A DNA stretch of 64,000 nucleotides. It comes from Wurfbainia villosa (Eukaryota > Streptophyta > Magnoliopsida > Zingiberales > Zingiberaceae). Below, piece by piece: positions 54,724 to 64,000 of the stretch. Under the pieces are notes generated by a model. It was given only the letters and a program-made list of their open reading frames with translations, was not told the origin of the DNA and made no database searches. The DNA is taken from positions 91,554,800 to 91,618,799 of the forward strand of contig CM045992.1 of assembly GCA_025175895.1 (NCBI GenBank), read 5' to 3'. How positions within the stretch are numbered: position 1 is the stretch's first letter; each line of letters opens with the position of its first letter. A program made the position numbers and the translations under genes.

Positions 54724-54737
54724 AAAAAGGGGGAGAT
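54724..54737 (+). other. B3 polypurine tract
   Basis: aaaaagggggagat before the LTR at 54738. Confidence 0.85.
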
Positions 54738-56090
54738 TGTTAGTGCAATCAGCCCAGCAGTACCTTGATGGTATTTTGATGATAGACAAAACTCATGACA
54801 TAGGATTGTCATGGGAAAGTCCAACATGGGTTGGCATGGAAAATCCAAGCATGGAGCTTGGTGTGGAAGTCCAAAGCATTGCGAAGCTGTGCGCTTGGTG
54901 CTTGGCATGGGAAATCCAAAGCATTGCGAAGCTATGCGCTTGGTGCTTGGTGAGAAATGCATTGCGAAGTCGTACACTTGGTGCATATGGGAAGTCTTAA
55001 GGACTTGGTAAGTTCACTAGGCTCGGGGTCCTTGAGTCGGTGAAGGATGGCATTGCGAAGCCGTGCGTTTGGTGCATCCGAGGGACCGCCAGATGGGGAG
55101 CGAATGGAATAAACCCAAAGGGAAGCATACTTCTAGGGCATGAGACGAGAAGGATGGCGCTATGGCCGCTTGGCGATCCGAGGGACGAGGCCGAGGGAAG
55201 AGAGCTTGGTGGGGAACTCCATGAGGAATGTGGACTTAGCCAAGTGGCTAAGATCGAGTGTCGGAGGCTCAAACAACTTGGTGTTTGGCATAGGTGCTTG
55301 CTCGTCCAAGTCGCCTAGGGTTCGACTGGTGTAAGGCTGTGTTTTGGTGCTTGCGATCATATGGAATCGCCATGGAATGTGATCGGCGATGATGGCAATG
55401 ATCGATGGAAGTGTCGAGAGCACGAGCGCTCCGTAGCCGATCCGCCGACTTAGTCACCCGATGTTGCCGCCCGGCGATCGGGTAGGAGATCCGCTTGGAA
55501 CTTGTCCGACGTGGATCCGGCCGCTGAGACAACGGACAAGCGGGCGGCCCATCGGGCCTTTTGGCAATGATCGATGGGCGAAAACAGCTTGATGCAGGTT
55601 ATAAATGGAGCTCGAGTTTGAGGATTTCGCCAAGACTTTAAGGAAGCAATTGAAGGGGATTTGCTGTTGCATTCCAGTCCTTCAAGAGCCATCCAAAGCA
55701 AGCAACAAGAAAAGGGTCAAAGCAAAGATTTGTAAAGCGTTCTTTACTTGTATTTCTTGTGTCTTTGTATTTCTTGTATATTATTGTTGTAATAGCTTGT
55801 GAGAGGTTCCTCCACCTCCGACGTGTAGTCGAGAAGGAGTTTAGTTAGTGCCATGCGCATAACTAGAGCTCGTGGAGCTCGCTCGTGGAGTAGGAACCAT
55901 TCGGTTCCGAACCACGTATATCGTGTGTATTTGCATGTGATTGTATTTGTTGTTAGTATTCATATTTGCATTAGTATTCCGCTGCGCTAACAACAATCGT
56001 AGACAAGCACGCGACGAGAACGATCGAATTACGACATCCAAGCGAAAAGGGCTATTCACCCCCCTCTAGCCGGCCAATCGATCCCCTACA
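54738..56090 (+). repeat. B3 3' LTR, 1353 bp
   Basis: TGTTAGTGCAATCAGCCC to CGATCCCCTACA; TATAAATG at 55600-55607. Almost all palindrome sites are replaced by gatcg or caatgatcg words (55360-55580). Confidence 0.88.
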
Positions 56091-56328
56091 TAAACTTCAC
56101 GTAGATAACATTAGTTCAATTAATCTTACAAAGAATCTGATATGTCACTCTAGGACCAAACATATAGAGGTCAAACACCATTTCATTCGAGAACATGTGG
56201 CCAACGGAGCCATACAACTCGAATACGTCGAATCAAAGTCTAACTTAGCAGAACTATTTACTAAACCCCTACTCGAAGCTGAATTTAGTCTATTAAGACG
56301 AAAATTGGGCATGTGCGTAGTAGAATAG
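56091..56328 (+). pseudogene. SIRE-2 RNase H, C-terminal part
   Basis: Resumes LHVDNISSINLTKN after B3 and ends RRKLGMCVVE with TAG at 56326-56328, as in SIRE-1. Confidence 0.88.
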
Positions 56329-57219
56329 GAACTTGCAAATTATATTTTCTTACTACTATTTCTTAATTTTCATTTTTTATGGAATTAGTATAGGACATAC
56401 CTTAGATATCATGCACCTATAGATTTAAGGAGCCAATACATCTCACAACACATAGGACTAATGTGTTTGTGTACTTAGCCACGTAGATGGGCGTGAGATG
56501 TTAGGACCTTACTCCTGGTTCCAGATGTAGAGCTAGTGCATCATTATGAACCACGGAGTATAATCATACATACTAACCGACTCTAACCAGGACTGGTTGA
56601 TCTTTCATATCAATCAAGCCAAATATGAGTCGAACATTTTATAGATGAACTTATTTTCAATATATTATTTTCAAAATAATGTGGAACATGCTTGGACTTT
56701 ATATTTAACACTTATTGTTGTTTTCCACACACACCCTCACTCTTTTCGATATATGGCAAAAGGGGAAGAAAAAGGCCAAAGTTAAGGGGTCAAAATTTTT
56801 TTTATAACTTAACTCTTACTTTATATTTAAACCAAAAGTTAACTTTAAGTTTTGAAAACTTATTAAGACCAAGTTAAGATAATTCTTAACTTAAACTTAT
56901 TTGTGCCATCAACGTGTTACTCATTTTTAATGTTTTACTTAAGGGGGAGAAAGGGCCAAGTTAAGAAGAACTCTTAACTTAAACGTTTTACTAAGGCCAA
57001 CTTTAAGTAATGTTAAGAAACCCTCAAAGGGGGAGGATTAAGGTCTTTCCTCAAGACTCACCCTCGGTCAAGGGGGAGGTTTTCTCAAGGGGGAATGCTT
57101 GAAGAAAATCCTTACTACTCCAACTTAATCTTCTTTATTTTTTTGTTGTTTGTTTCTAATACACATTATTCTTCATGCTTGCTATTTACTTAACTTTGTA
57201 TGTGGGTTTGCTATAAATC
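56329..57219 (+). other. SIRE-2 3' non-coding tail with repeated polypurine tracts
   Basis: Colinear with SIRE-1 23450-24339; purine tracts at about 56758, 56942, 57030, 57072 and 57088. No env-like ORF. Confidence 0.8.
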
Positions 57220-57233
57220 AAAAAGGGGGAGAT
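57220..57233 (+). other. SIRE-2 polypurine tract
   Basis: aaaaagggggagat next to the 3' LTR. Confidence 0.88.
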
Positions 57234-58351
57234 TGTTGGTGCAGTAGGCACCTAAGTCGAACCTGAGTTTTGATTATAGCAAACGATACAAAGTTAAACT
57301 TATGTCGTTATCTCACGAGCTGAATCAAGTGTGCAAAAGATTGCTAAAGCTGGAGCTGAAGGCTAGCGACACCCGGAGGAAGCCGGGTGGTCGGGCGACA
57401 CTCGAGTGACTTCGGAGGGAGCCGAAGGAATCGAGTGGAAGGCCGGAAGCAAAAGCGACATGGTAAGTATCGAGGTAAGCTCGTGTGTGCGAGCGTAAGT
57501 GAGGTCGTATTCTCCTTATGGGGATGGTCTTAAGCGTAGATCCGACCAAAGACATCCCATCGATGGTCTAGGTCGAGATTGGACGATCGAAGGTCGTTGA
57601 AATAATGTTTTCTTTGAGCTAACTTTGCCTTGCAGCTAGCATCGATCATTGCCCGGCTTGGAGGACTCATGCCTTCATCGATCTATTATTGTCGACTCGA
57701 TCGATGCTGCCAACAATGATCGATGATGGCCATTAGTCGACTGATGGTCAATGATCAGTTTCGAGGAGTCAAGGCTTATCACCCCATTTCAAGGAGGTTT
57801 TGTGTCCATTTGTGATTGGTTGAAGACCCATTCGATGAGGGGCTCAAAGGCTATAAAAGGAGGGCTTGTCTTAGGGTTTTTCATCAATTAAAAAGGCTTC
57901 CAAGTGCTTCCGATACCCTCCGACTCTCCGACATCCCTACGACGAAGCGCTGCCGAGACGACGACTAGAGCTTCAACCTCCAACCTTTGAAGTCGTCGGT
58001 AATGAAAGTTTAAATTGTATTTCAGTTTATTTTTTAGTAAAGCTTTCATTATAACTAGGAGAGGGGGAGTGTCCCTCTACCTCGAGCTTTTGTCATTTTG
58101 TGTATCCGTCTAACTCTTACCTCCAACGAGGAGGAGTTCTTTAGTAGTTTGCCTTCCGTACGTGGTCAAGGACTACTAGGGCCTTGGAGTAGTAGCCTTC
58201 GGCTACGAACCAAGTAAAACCCTTGTGTCTATTGTCTCGCTTGTTTTATTTTTATCTTCCGCTGTGTCTACTCGCATTTTAACGAACGATTTTGAACGAA
58301 AAATTTCTATCGCTATTCACCTCCCCCTCTAGCAATCTGCTCGATCCAACA
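57234..58351 (+). repeat. SIRE-2 3' LTR, 1118 bp
   Basis: TGTTGGTGCAGTAGGCACC to GCTCGATCCAACA; TATA at 57852-57859. Differences from the 5' LTR cluster at 57640-57740 (palindrome sites). Confidence 0.93.
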
Positions 58352-58356
58352 GAATC

Positions 58357-58682
58357 CATATCATTTATCTTCTTCAATTAATTTGAGTCCAACTCAAATT
58401 AAACCAAATTGAGTCTAACTCAAATTCGGCCAACTTATTTGAGTCTAACTCAAAACCATCCCTTTCAATGAGTCTAACTTAATGATTCCAATTCAATAGA
58501 CTAATGGTTCATTTAGTCAAACTAAAATGAACCCATCTCCAAAACATGTTCTTTGTGTGTGACCCAATAGGTTCTCGTAACATTAGCAATGTTTCTAAAG
58601 CCCCTTTTAGAAACATAAGCAATGAGTGACATCTAGCAATGCATCATTGCTACCCAAGTGACGAGAATGTCGAGAATCGACA
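58357..58682 (-). repeat. G 5' LTR, distal part
   Basis: Continues G's LTR after SIRE-2; 58545-58682 matches D1 LTR 4665-4795. Cut at 58683 by F; the last five bases, cgaca, are its presumed target site. Confidence 0.75.
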
Positions 58683-59399
58683 TGTTGGTGCAGGGGCACT
58701 AGATAATCGAACCTAAGTTTTGATAATGACAAAGGTTCAAAGTTAAGTCATTCTTGTTATCTCATATGTTGTGTTTAGTGTGCAGGTAATGTATTAAGTT
58801 GTGCTAAGGTCGACTACACCAGGAGAATCTCAGGACGAGAAACCTCGATGGTCAGGTGACACCAGGAGAACCTCAGGGGGTCGAGGAACCTCAGTGGTTA
58901 CCGAAAGCTAAGGGACAGGTCAGGTGGACCAAAGGTAAGCTCCGAGTGCGAAGTGATGGTAAGAATGTGTCCTCCATACGTGGATGACCGTAGGAGGCGA
59001 TCCGACTAGGACATCCGGAGGAAGGTCTAAGTCGAGGTCGGAGGGTAAGGGACCTTCAGATTTACCATTAATGAACAACTTCTGTGCTAACCTTGTATTG
59101 CAGGTGAGTGATCATGCTGGCAGTCAACTGGAGGTTAATGACAGTCGATTGAACTGACCATCAATCGACTTCTATATGACATCAATCGACTACTGGCCAA
59201 GCTGATCACTTCGAGAAGAGTCAAGATAAGATCCATCAAAAGTGGGGTGATGTGGAGGGTTGACCAAGATCCGGATCTCAACGAGATAGGGTTCAAATGA
59301 CTATAAATGGAGGAGCAATTCACCTCTTTCAATCATCTAAAAAGGCTCCCAAAGTGCTCCGACAAATCCAAGCTCTGATCGACAATGCAACGCCGTCAT
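58683..59399 (+). repeat. F: Sirevirus-like LTR, 5' part, interrupted by an E LTR
   Basis: Starts TGTTGGTGCAGGGGCACTAG with a similar opening to the SIRE LTRs but otherwise diverged. Contains degraded cagtcgattg and atcaatcgact words and TATAAATG at 59302-59309. The next element begins at 59400 after gtcat (59395-59399). Confidence 0.75.
59302..59309 (+). promoter_or_regulatory. TATA box of LTR F
   Basis: TATAAATG in gactataaatggagg, in the equivalent place to the SIRE TATA box. Confidence 0.5.
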
Positions 59400-60382
59400 T
59401 GTTGGGATGTATACTGAAAAGTCTATTATTTGTATGAACATCTTTATTTTTGAAATAAGAATCATATGATCATTGTTTGCATATTTATGGTTATGCATAT
59501 TGTCTGATACATTACATTGTAGATAACATGATGTGTAGTGTCACACGGAAAATCATGTTATCAGTTCCTTGTAGAGTATAAGTAGAGGCTCACAAACAAG
59601 ATGATTTTGGACAAACCATTGGTATGGTTGTAGTGTAATTTAGTATTGGTTTATCTTGACCATAGAATTACACTAGTACACTTTGTGTGTATTGAGCTAG
59701 ACCAACTTAGACGTGATTCAATTTATTACTGACTACATAATTAAATTGAACCTCGAATATTATGGTGTACATGCTCTTAATCCTGATATAATAACGAGCA
59801 CATGTACCTAGTATTTATTTCTTTGATTTACCAATGGGCGAGATTTGTAGATTAAATCGATAGGCTCGGTAAGTTGGGAAATGATATTATTTACATGGTG
59901 TGTCGTTGATTATAGGAGGAAACTGTGTCCTATGTATTAGGATGATGATGTCCCCTTGAGGAGCTCATAAGGATCATTATGTAAACCCTGCAGGTGGACT
60001 TGGTTTGGCATGATGATAAGGTTGAGTGGTACTACTCATGGAGTTAGATGTTGATCAATTAATTGTCAGTAAATTAATTAATTGACGGACATTTGATATC
60101 TTAAACATGGGAAGACATTTGTACAATTGATATATGGAGCCCATATTTATTTATAGGGGTTGGTGAGGTAGATCAATGATAATCCTCTAGTGGAATGGAT
60201 TATCATTAATGGATCAGATTTTATGTGGGTCAGATCCATTGGGTGGCCAAGATCCAACTCCTCCTCATGGTCCCTATTGTAGCCTATTATAACCCTCATG
60301 AAACCTAGATCCAACGGACATGATTAAATGGAGGTTTGGCCTAGATCTATAAATAGAGGTTGGAAGAGGCTTGGGCGAGAGT
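59400..60382 (+). repeat. E(+): plus-strand E-family LTR, 5' part
   Basis: TGTTGGGATGTATACTGAAAAG at 59400. It matches, inverted, the E LTRs at 62316-61400 and 41469-40936/34710. TATAAATA at 60348-60355. It is cut at 60383 by a minus-strand E element. Confidence 0.82.
60348..60355 (+). promoter_or_regulatory. TATA box of the E(+) LTR
   Basis: TATAAATA in agatctataaatagagg; the minus-strand E LTRs have TATAAAAG at 61263-61256 and 34188-34181. Confidence 0.55.
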
Positions 60383-62316
60383 GAAGGTAGGAAACTTCGC
60401 TTCCCACTTCAACTCGGTTGTTTGTTCATGGCGATCCCTTCTAGGTCCCTAGATAAAAAAAAATTATCCTTGACAAGGAGGGATTACCCAAGCTACCGTT
60501 TCATCGTCGTGCTATTCGATTAGAGTAGTCACTTGAACAAACTTGTTGTGCAAGAAACAAGCCTCTATTCTACGATTAGCCGCGGAACAGACGATGTACA
60601 GATCACGGCTTTTGTGTTTGTATTCGGGGTCCAAGTTAATTTAGCCACATAATAAAACATACAGCATGCATATAATTGAAAAACAATTATAAACATAATA
60701 CAAAAGAACACTAATCAAAATAAACAAGATTATACCTCTTGTTATACTTCTTGATCTTCTAATGTATGTTCTTCCTCCTTTTGGATGTTGTGTGGGCGAT
60801 GATCTTCTAAAAGTCGAAGCCTCCTAGATCACCAATTTTCCTTTCCTTGTTTACTCTGAACAAAGAAAGATCATAAAACACAACTCTTCTCCTATCTAGA
60901 ACCGACCACCAAGCTACCTTGCTTGCTGGTTGCCGCCGGCCAAGGAGATAAAGATAGAAGTTTAGGCGCCGAACAAAAGCTCCAAGGGAAGAATCCCTAG
61001 CTCTTGTTTCCACCGGCCAAGGAGAAGAAGAGGAATAGGTTGAGTGCCGGCCAAGGTAGAGGGGAGAAAGATGGGCGCCGGCAACACCTTAGGAAGAAGA
61101 AAGAAGGCCCTCCAATTGTTTCCGCCCAAGCCACCTCCCAAACCCTAGCCGCCCAACCAAAACCCTAATCTTCCTAGGGTTTCTTGTCGCCCAAGATAAA
61201 GAGAAGCAAAACCCTAATCTCCTAAGCCATCATCTTGCCGCCCACCTTAAGCCTCCTTTTATAGAGTTAGGCTTAAGCCTTGTTTTAATCTCCATCGTTG
61301 GATCTAGGGATTTAATCTCAACCGTCGGATCTAGAGATTTAATCTCAACCGTCGGATCTAGAGATTTAATCTCCACCGTCGGATCTAGAGTTCCATTTTC
61401 CACCATTGGATCTAGGCTCCATGAGGGTTTATTAGGCTACAATAGGGACCATGAGAAGGAGTTGGATCTTGGCCACCCAATGGATCAAGCCCACATAAAG
61501 TCCGATCCATTAATGATTATCTATTCCACTAGAGGATTATCATTGATCTACCTCACCAACCCCCATAAGTTAATATGGGCTCTATATATTATTTGTACAT
61601 ATATCTCCCTATGTTTAAGATCTCGAATGTCCGTCGATTAATTAATTTATTGACAATTAATTAATCAACATCTAACTCCATGAGTAGTACCACTCAACCT
61701 TTTCATCATGACGGACCAAGTCCACCTGCAGGGTTTACATGATGAACCTTATGAGCTCTTCAAGGGGACATCATCATCCTAATATATAGGACATGGTTTC
61801 CTACTATAATCAACGCCACACCATATAAATAATATCATTTCCCAAGTTACCGAGCCTATTGATTTACTCTATAAATCTCGCCCATTGGTAAATCAAAGAA
61901 ATGAATACTAAGTATATGTGTCTGTTTTTATATCGGGATTAAGAGCATGTACACCATAATATCCGAGGTCCGATTCGATTATGTAGTCAGTAATAAATCG
62001 AATCACCTCTAAGTCGGTCCTGCTCAACATACATAAAGTGTACTAGTGTAATTCTATGGTCAAGACAAACCAATACCAAATCACACTACAACCATACCAA
62101 TGGTTTGTCCAAAGTCATCTAGGTTGTGAGCCTTTACTTATACTTTTCAAGGAACCGATAACATGATCTCCCGTGTGACACTACATACCATGTTATCTAC
62201 AATGCAATGTATTAGACAATATGCATAATCATAAATATGCAAACAATGATCATGTGTTTCTTATTTCAAAAATGAAGATGTGCATACAAAAGATAGACTT
62301 TTCAGTATACATCTCA
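60383..62316 (-). repeat. E(-) 3' LTR, 1934 bp
   Basis: tgaaggtagg at 60383 (minus-strand end ..CCTACCTTCA) to ..ATACATCTCA at 62316 (minus-strand start TGAGATGTATAC). TATA at 61256-61263 (minus). Contains the 27-bp repeat array. Confidence 0.87.
61300..61390. repeat. 27-bp tandem repeat in the E(-) LTR, about 3.4 copies
   Basis: Units gatctagagatttaatctc plus aaccgtcg; same array as 34222-34318. Confidence 0.88.
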
Positions 62317-62330
62317 ATTATCTCCTACTT
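62317..62330 (-). other. E(-) polypurine tract
   Basis: Reverse complement GTAGGAGATAAT next to the LTR. Confidence 0.65.
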
Positions 62331-62352
62331 ATACTAAAAGACTATGTTGTCC

Positions 62353-64000
62353 TCATACTGCCATACATCTGATTCTCATTCCCTTCACATGCCTGTCAAA
62401 AGCTCTCGCTAGAAAGGCCTTAGTGAAAGGATCTACTAGGGTATCCTCTGATGCAATCTAGGCGACAACATCTTCTACCTTATTTACGATCTCTCGTATC
62501 AGGTGGTACTTGCGCTCTATGTGTTTACTTGCCTTATGGGCTCATGGTTCCTTCGAGTTTGCAACTGCACCACTGTTATCACAATAAATTGTGATAGTTC
62601 TAGGCAAACCAGGAATCACATCCAAGTCCATCAAGAAGTTCCTGAGCCATACAGCTTCTTTGGCCGCCTCAGAGGCTGCCACATACTCAGCTTCCATGGT
62701 AGAGTCCACCACGCATTTCTGCTTGACACTCCTCCATACAATGGCTCCACCTCCGAAAGTAAACACAAAACCTGAGGTAGACTTACTATTATCCCTATCT
62801 GATTGGAAGTCAGAATTTGTGTATCCCACAGGGAGTAATTGGTCTGCCTAGTAAACTAGCATATAATCCCTAGTCCTTCTCAAGTACTTCAATATATGCT
62901 TTACCGGAGTCCAATGTCCCTGTCCTGGATTACTCTGATATCTTCTAACCATTCCAACGACAAAGCAGATATCCGGTCTCGTACACAGCATAACATACAT
63001 GAGGCTTCCTACTGCCGAAGCATAAGGAACCGCCTTCATCTCCTCTATCTCCTCAGATATTCTAGGACACATCTCCTTAGATAAAGGAACTCCATGCCCG
63101 AAAGGTAGAAAACCCTTCTTGGAGTTTTGCATGCTAATCCGAGCCAAAATGGTATCTATGTATGAAGCTTGAGATATGCACAACATCCTTTTCCTACGAT
63201 GCCTTATAACCTTGATCCCAAAGATGTGTCCCACTTCTCCCAAGTCCTTCATATCAAACTGTTTGGACAACCATACCCTTACGTCCGATAACACCTTGAC
63301 CTTGTTGCCAATTAACAAAATGTCATCTACGTATAGTACAAGAAATACCACTACATTTCCGTCACATCTCTTGTATACACAAGACTCATCCAGACTTTGA
63401 ATAAATCCACAAGACTAGACTACCTCATCAAAGCTGATGTTCCAAGACCTCGAAGCTTGCTTCAATCCATAAATGGACCTATTAAGCTTGCACACAAGAT
63501 GCTTTTTGCCCTTTGCAATGAATCCCTCTGGGTGCTTCATATAGATGTTTTCCACAAGACTTTCATTAAAGAAAGCTGTCTTGACATCCATCTGTCATAT
63601 CTCATAATCCATATGAGCAGTAATGCATAAGAGAATCCGGATAGACTTAAGCATGGCTACCAGTATTCATTGCACTTTACCAAGATACCACATCTTTATC
63701 TTGGATTGCCTCGTCATATGTCCAGGGATCAGGTTCATGTTCGCTAGGGACCAAATCAGAAGATTCTCCCAAGAACATGAATCTATCAGGTTGTCTAATA
63801 ACCCTCCCACTACGACGAGGTATCACCTGTGTATCCTCTGTGACACGCAGTGCAGTGACTTGTGGTATATCCTCTTGTACCGGTGGTACTGAAGAAGTGA
63901 CTTCCCCTTTCAATTCCTCCAGAACAATCTTACTCATGGGCTTGTGGTTCATCACATAGCCTTCCTTTAGAAATCTAGCATTCGTGCTAACGATCACCCT
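62353..64000 (-). pseudogene. E(-) pol: RT and RNase H, a few stops, continues off the window
   Basis: Minus strand. At 63997-63677 is the linker with PRRSGRVIRQPDRFMFLGE and the RT approach. Next comes the RT with LYVDDILLIGN (YVDD 63333-63322), FDMKDLGEVGHIFGIK, SYIDTIL, ARISMQNSKKGFLP, PYASAVGSLMY and RPDICFVVGMV. RNase H follows with GYTNSDFQSDRDNSKSTSGFVFTFGGG and DSTMEAEYVAASEAAKEAVW, and a stop at 62355-62353 after RCMAV. In-frame TAGs occur near 63415, 62850 and 62458. It is the best preserved Tork-like pol here but not intact. Confidence 0.85.

Larger units (their letters stand above)
52954..56090 (+). mobile_element. B3: 5'-truncated gag-only element, plus strand
   Basis: Contains the last part of B gag, the B tail, polypurine tract and a full LTR (54738-56090), but no 5' LTR, primer site or Gag domain. 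The right end is a normal LTR end (ATCCCCTACA). The left junction lies inside gag, and 101 bp of SIRE-2 RNase H are also lost, so one deletion removed the left host border together with the element's 5' half. Confidence 0.85.
46395..58351 (+). mobile_element. SIRE-2: Sirevirus-like element with B3 nested in its RNase H
   Basis: LTRs 46395-47508 and 57234-58351 with a perfect target duplication GAATC (46390-46394, 58352-58356). Same layout as SIRE-1: primer site, leader, gag, spacer, pol, tail with repeated polypurine tracts. Gag has many small indels, while pol is almost open up to the B3 junction. It is inserted in G's LTR. Confidence 0.92.
26167..58682 (-). mobile_element. G: Tork/TNT1-like copia element, minus strand, host of most other insertions
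   Basis: Pieces on the minus strand are: 5' LTR at 58682-58357 plus 46394-45923 (split by SIRE-2 and truncated at 58683 by F), primer site 45921-45910, leader, gag-pol 45049-41470, then RNase H tail 27343-26932 and 3' LTR 26931-26167. The RNase H is split by a solo LTR of family E (27344-41469). The 3' LTR is cut at 26167 by C. Left and right parts join as one RNase H at the E insertion point, which supports one element. It is decayed throughout and probably among the oldest in the window. Confidence 0.72.
60383..64000 (-). mobile_element. E(-): Tork-like copia element, minus strand, 3' LTR and part of pol
   Basis: 3' LTR 60383-62316, polypurine tract, then pol running off the right edge. 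It is inserted into the E(+) LTR; the five bases before it are gagag, and the partner lies outside. It encodes a TNT1-type pol with box YVDDILLIG. Confidence 0.85.

Overview
The window is plant nuclear DNA made almost entirely of LTR retrotransposons of the Ty1/copia superfamily. I found no host gene, tRNA, rRNA, CRISPR array or bacterial signal. The evidence is gag and pol reading frames, tRNA-Met type primer binding sites (TGGTATCAGAGC), LTRs bounded by TG..CA, polypurine tracts and 5-bp target duplications. An angiosperm is certain from the families. A monocot is my guess from the LTR end motif CTATTCACCCCCCTCTAG, and the species cannot be named.

The layout is one deep nest. The outermost element I can see, called G here (minus strand, Tork/TNT1-like), runs from its split 3' LTR at 26167-26931 to its split 5' LTR at 45923-46394 and 58357-58682. 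Its left LTR was hit by element C (minus, Sirevirus-like gag; 10131-26166). C's gag was hit by A1 (plus, gag only; 5615-10130), and A1's 5' LTR was hit by D1 (minus, Tork-like; 1-5614, continuing off the left edge). C's LTR was hit by SIRE-1 (plus; 11417-25455, TSD GACTG), whose gag was hit by A2 (plus, gag only; 13360-18773, TSD ATAGC).

G's RNase H was hit by a minus-strand LTR of family E, now a solo LTR (27344-41469). It carries two minus-strand gag-only elements, B1 (27993-34007, TSD GTCAA) and B2 (34711-40930, TSD ATATA). G's right LTR was hit by SIRE-2 (plus; 46395-58351, TSD GAATC), which carries a truncated B3 (52954-56090). It was also hit by a Sirevirus-like LTR F (58683), which was hit by a plus-strand E LTR (59400), which was in turn hit by a minus-strand E element (60383 to beyond 64000).

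Functionally there are three groups. Tork-like elements (D1, G, E) carry decayed gag-pol. Sirevirus-like elements (SIRE-1, SIRE-2, C, F) carry gag and, in SIRE-1 and SIRE-2, a separate pol behind a non-coding spacer. Families A and B encode only Gag. They share LTR-end motif, primer site, repeated polypurine tracts and the Gag C-terminal module with the Sirevirus-like elements, which suggests they are mobilised in trans by them. Both A copies keep an open gag of about 570 codons. Every pol in the window is broken.

The most unusual signals are: arrays of the palindrome CAGTCGACTG in the LTRs and its repeated replacement by CGATCATTG-type words; a candidate 56-nt intron, or shared frameshift, at the same place in both Sirevirus gag genes; a leader hairpin with a small loop; and a block of about 70 nt shared between the Tork-like D1 leader and the Sirevirus gag-pol spacer.
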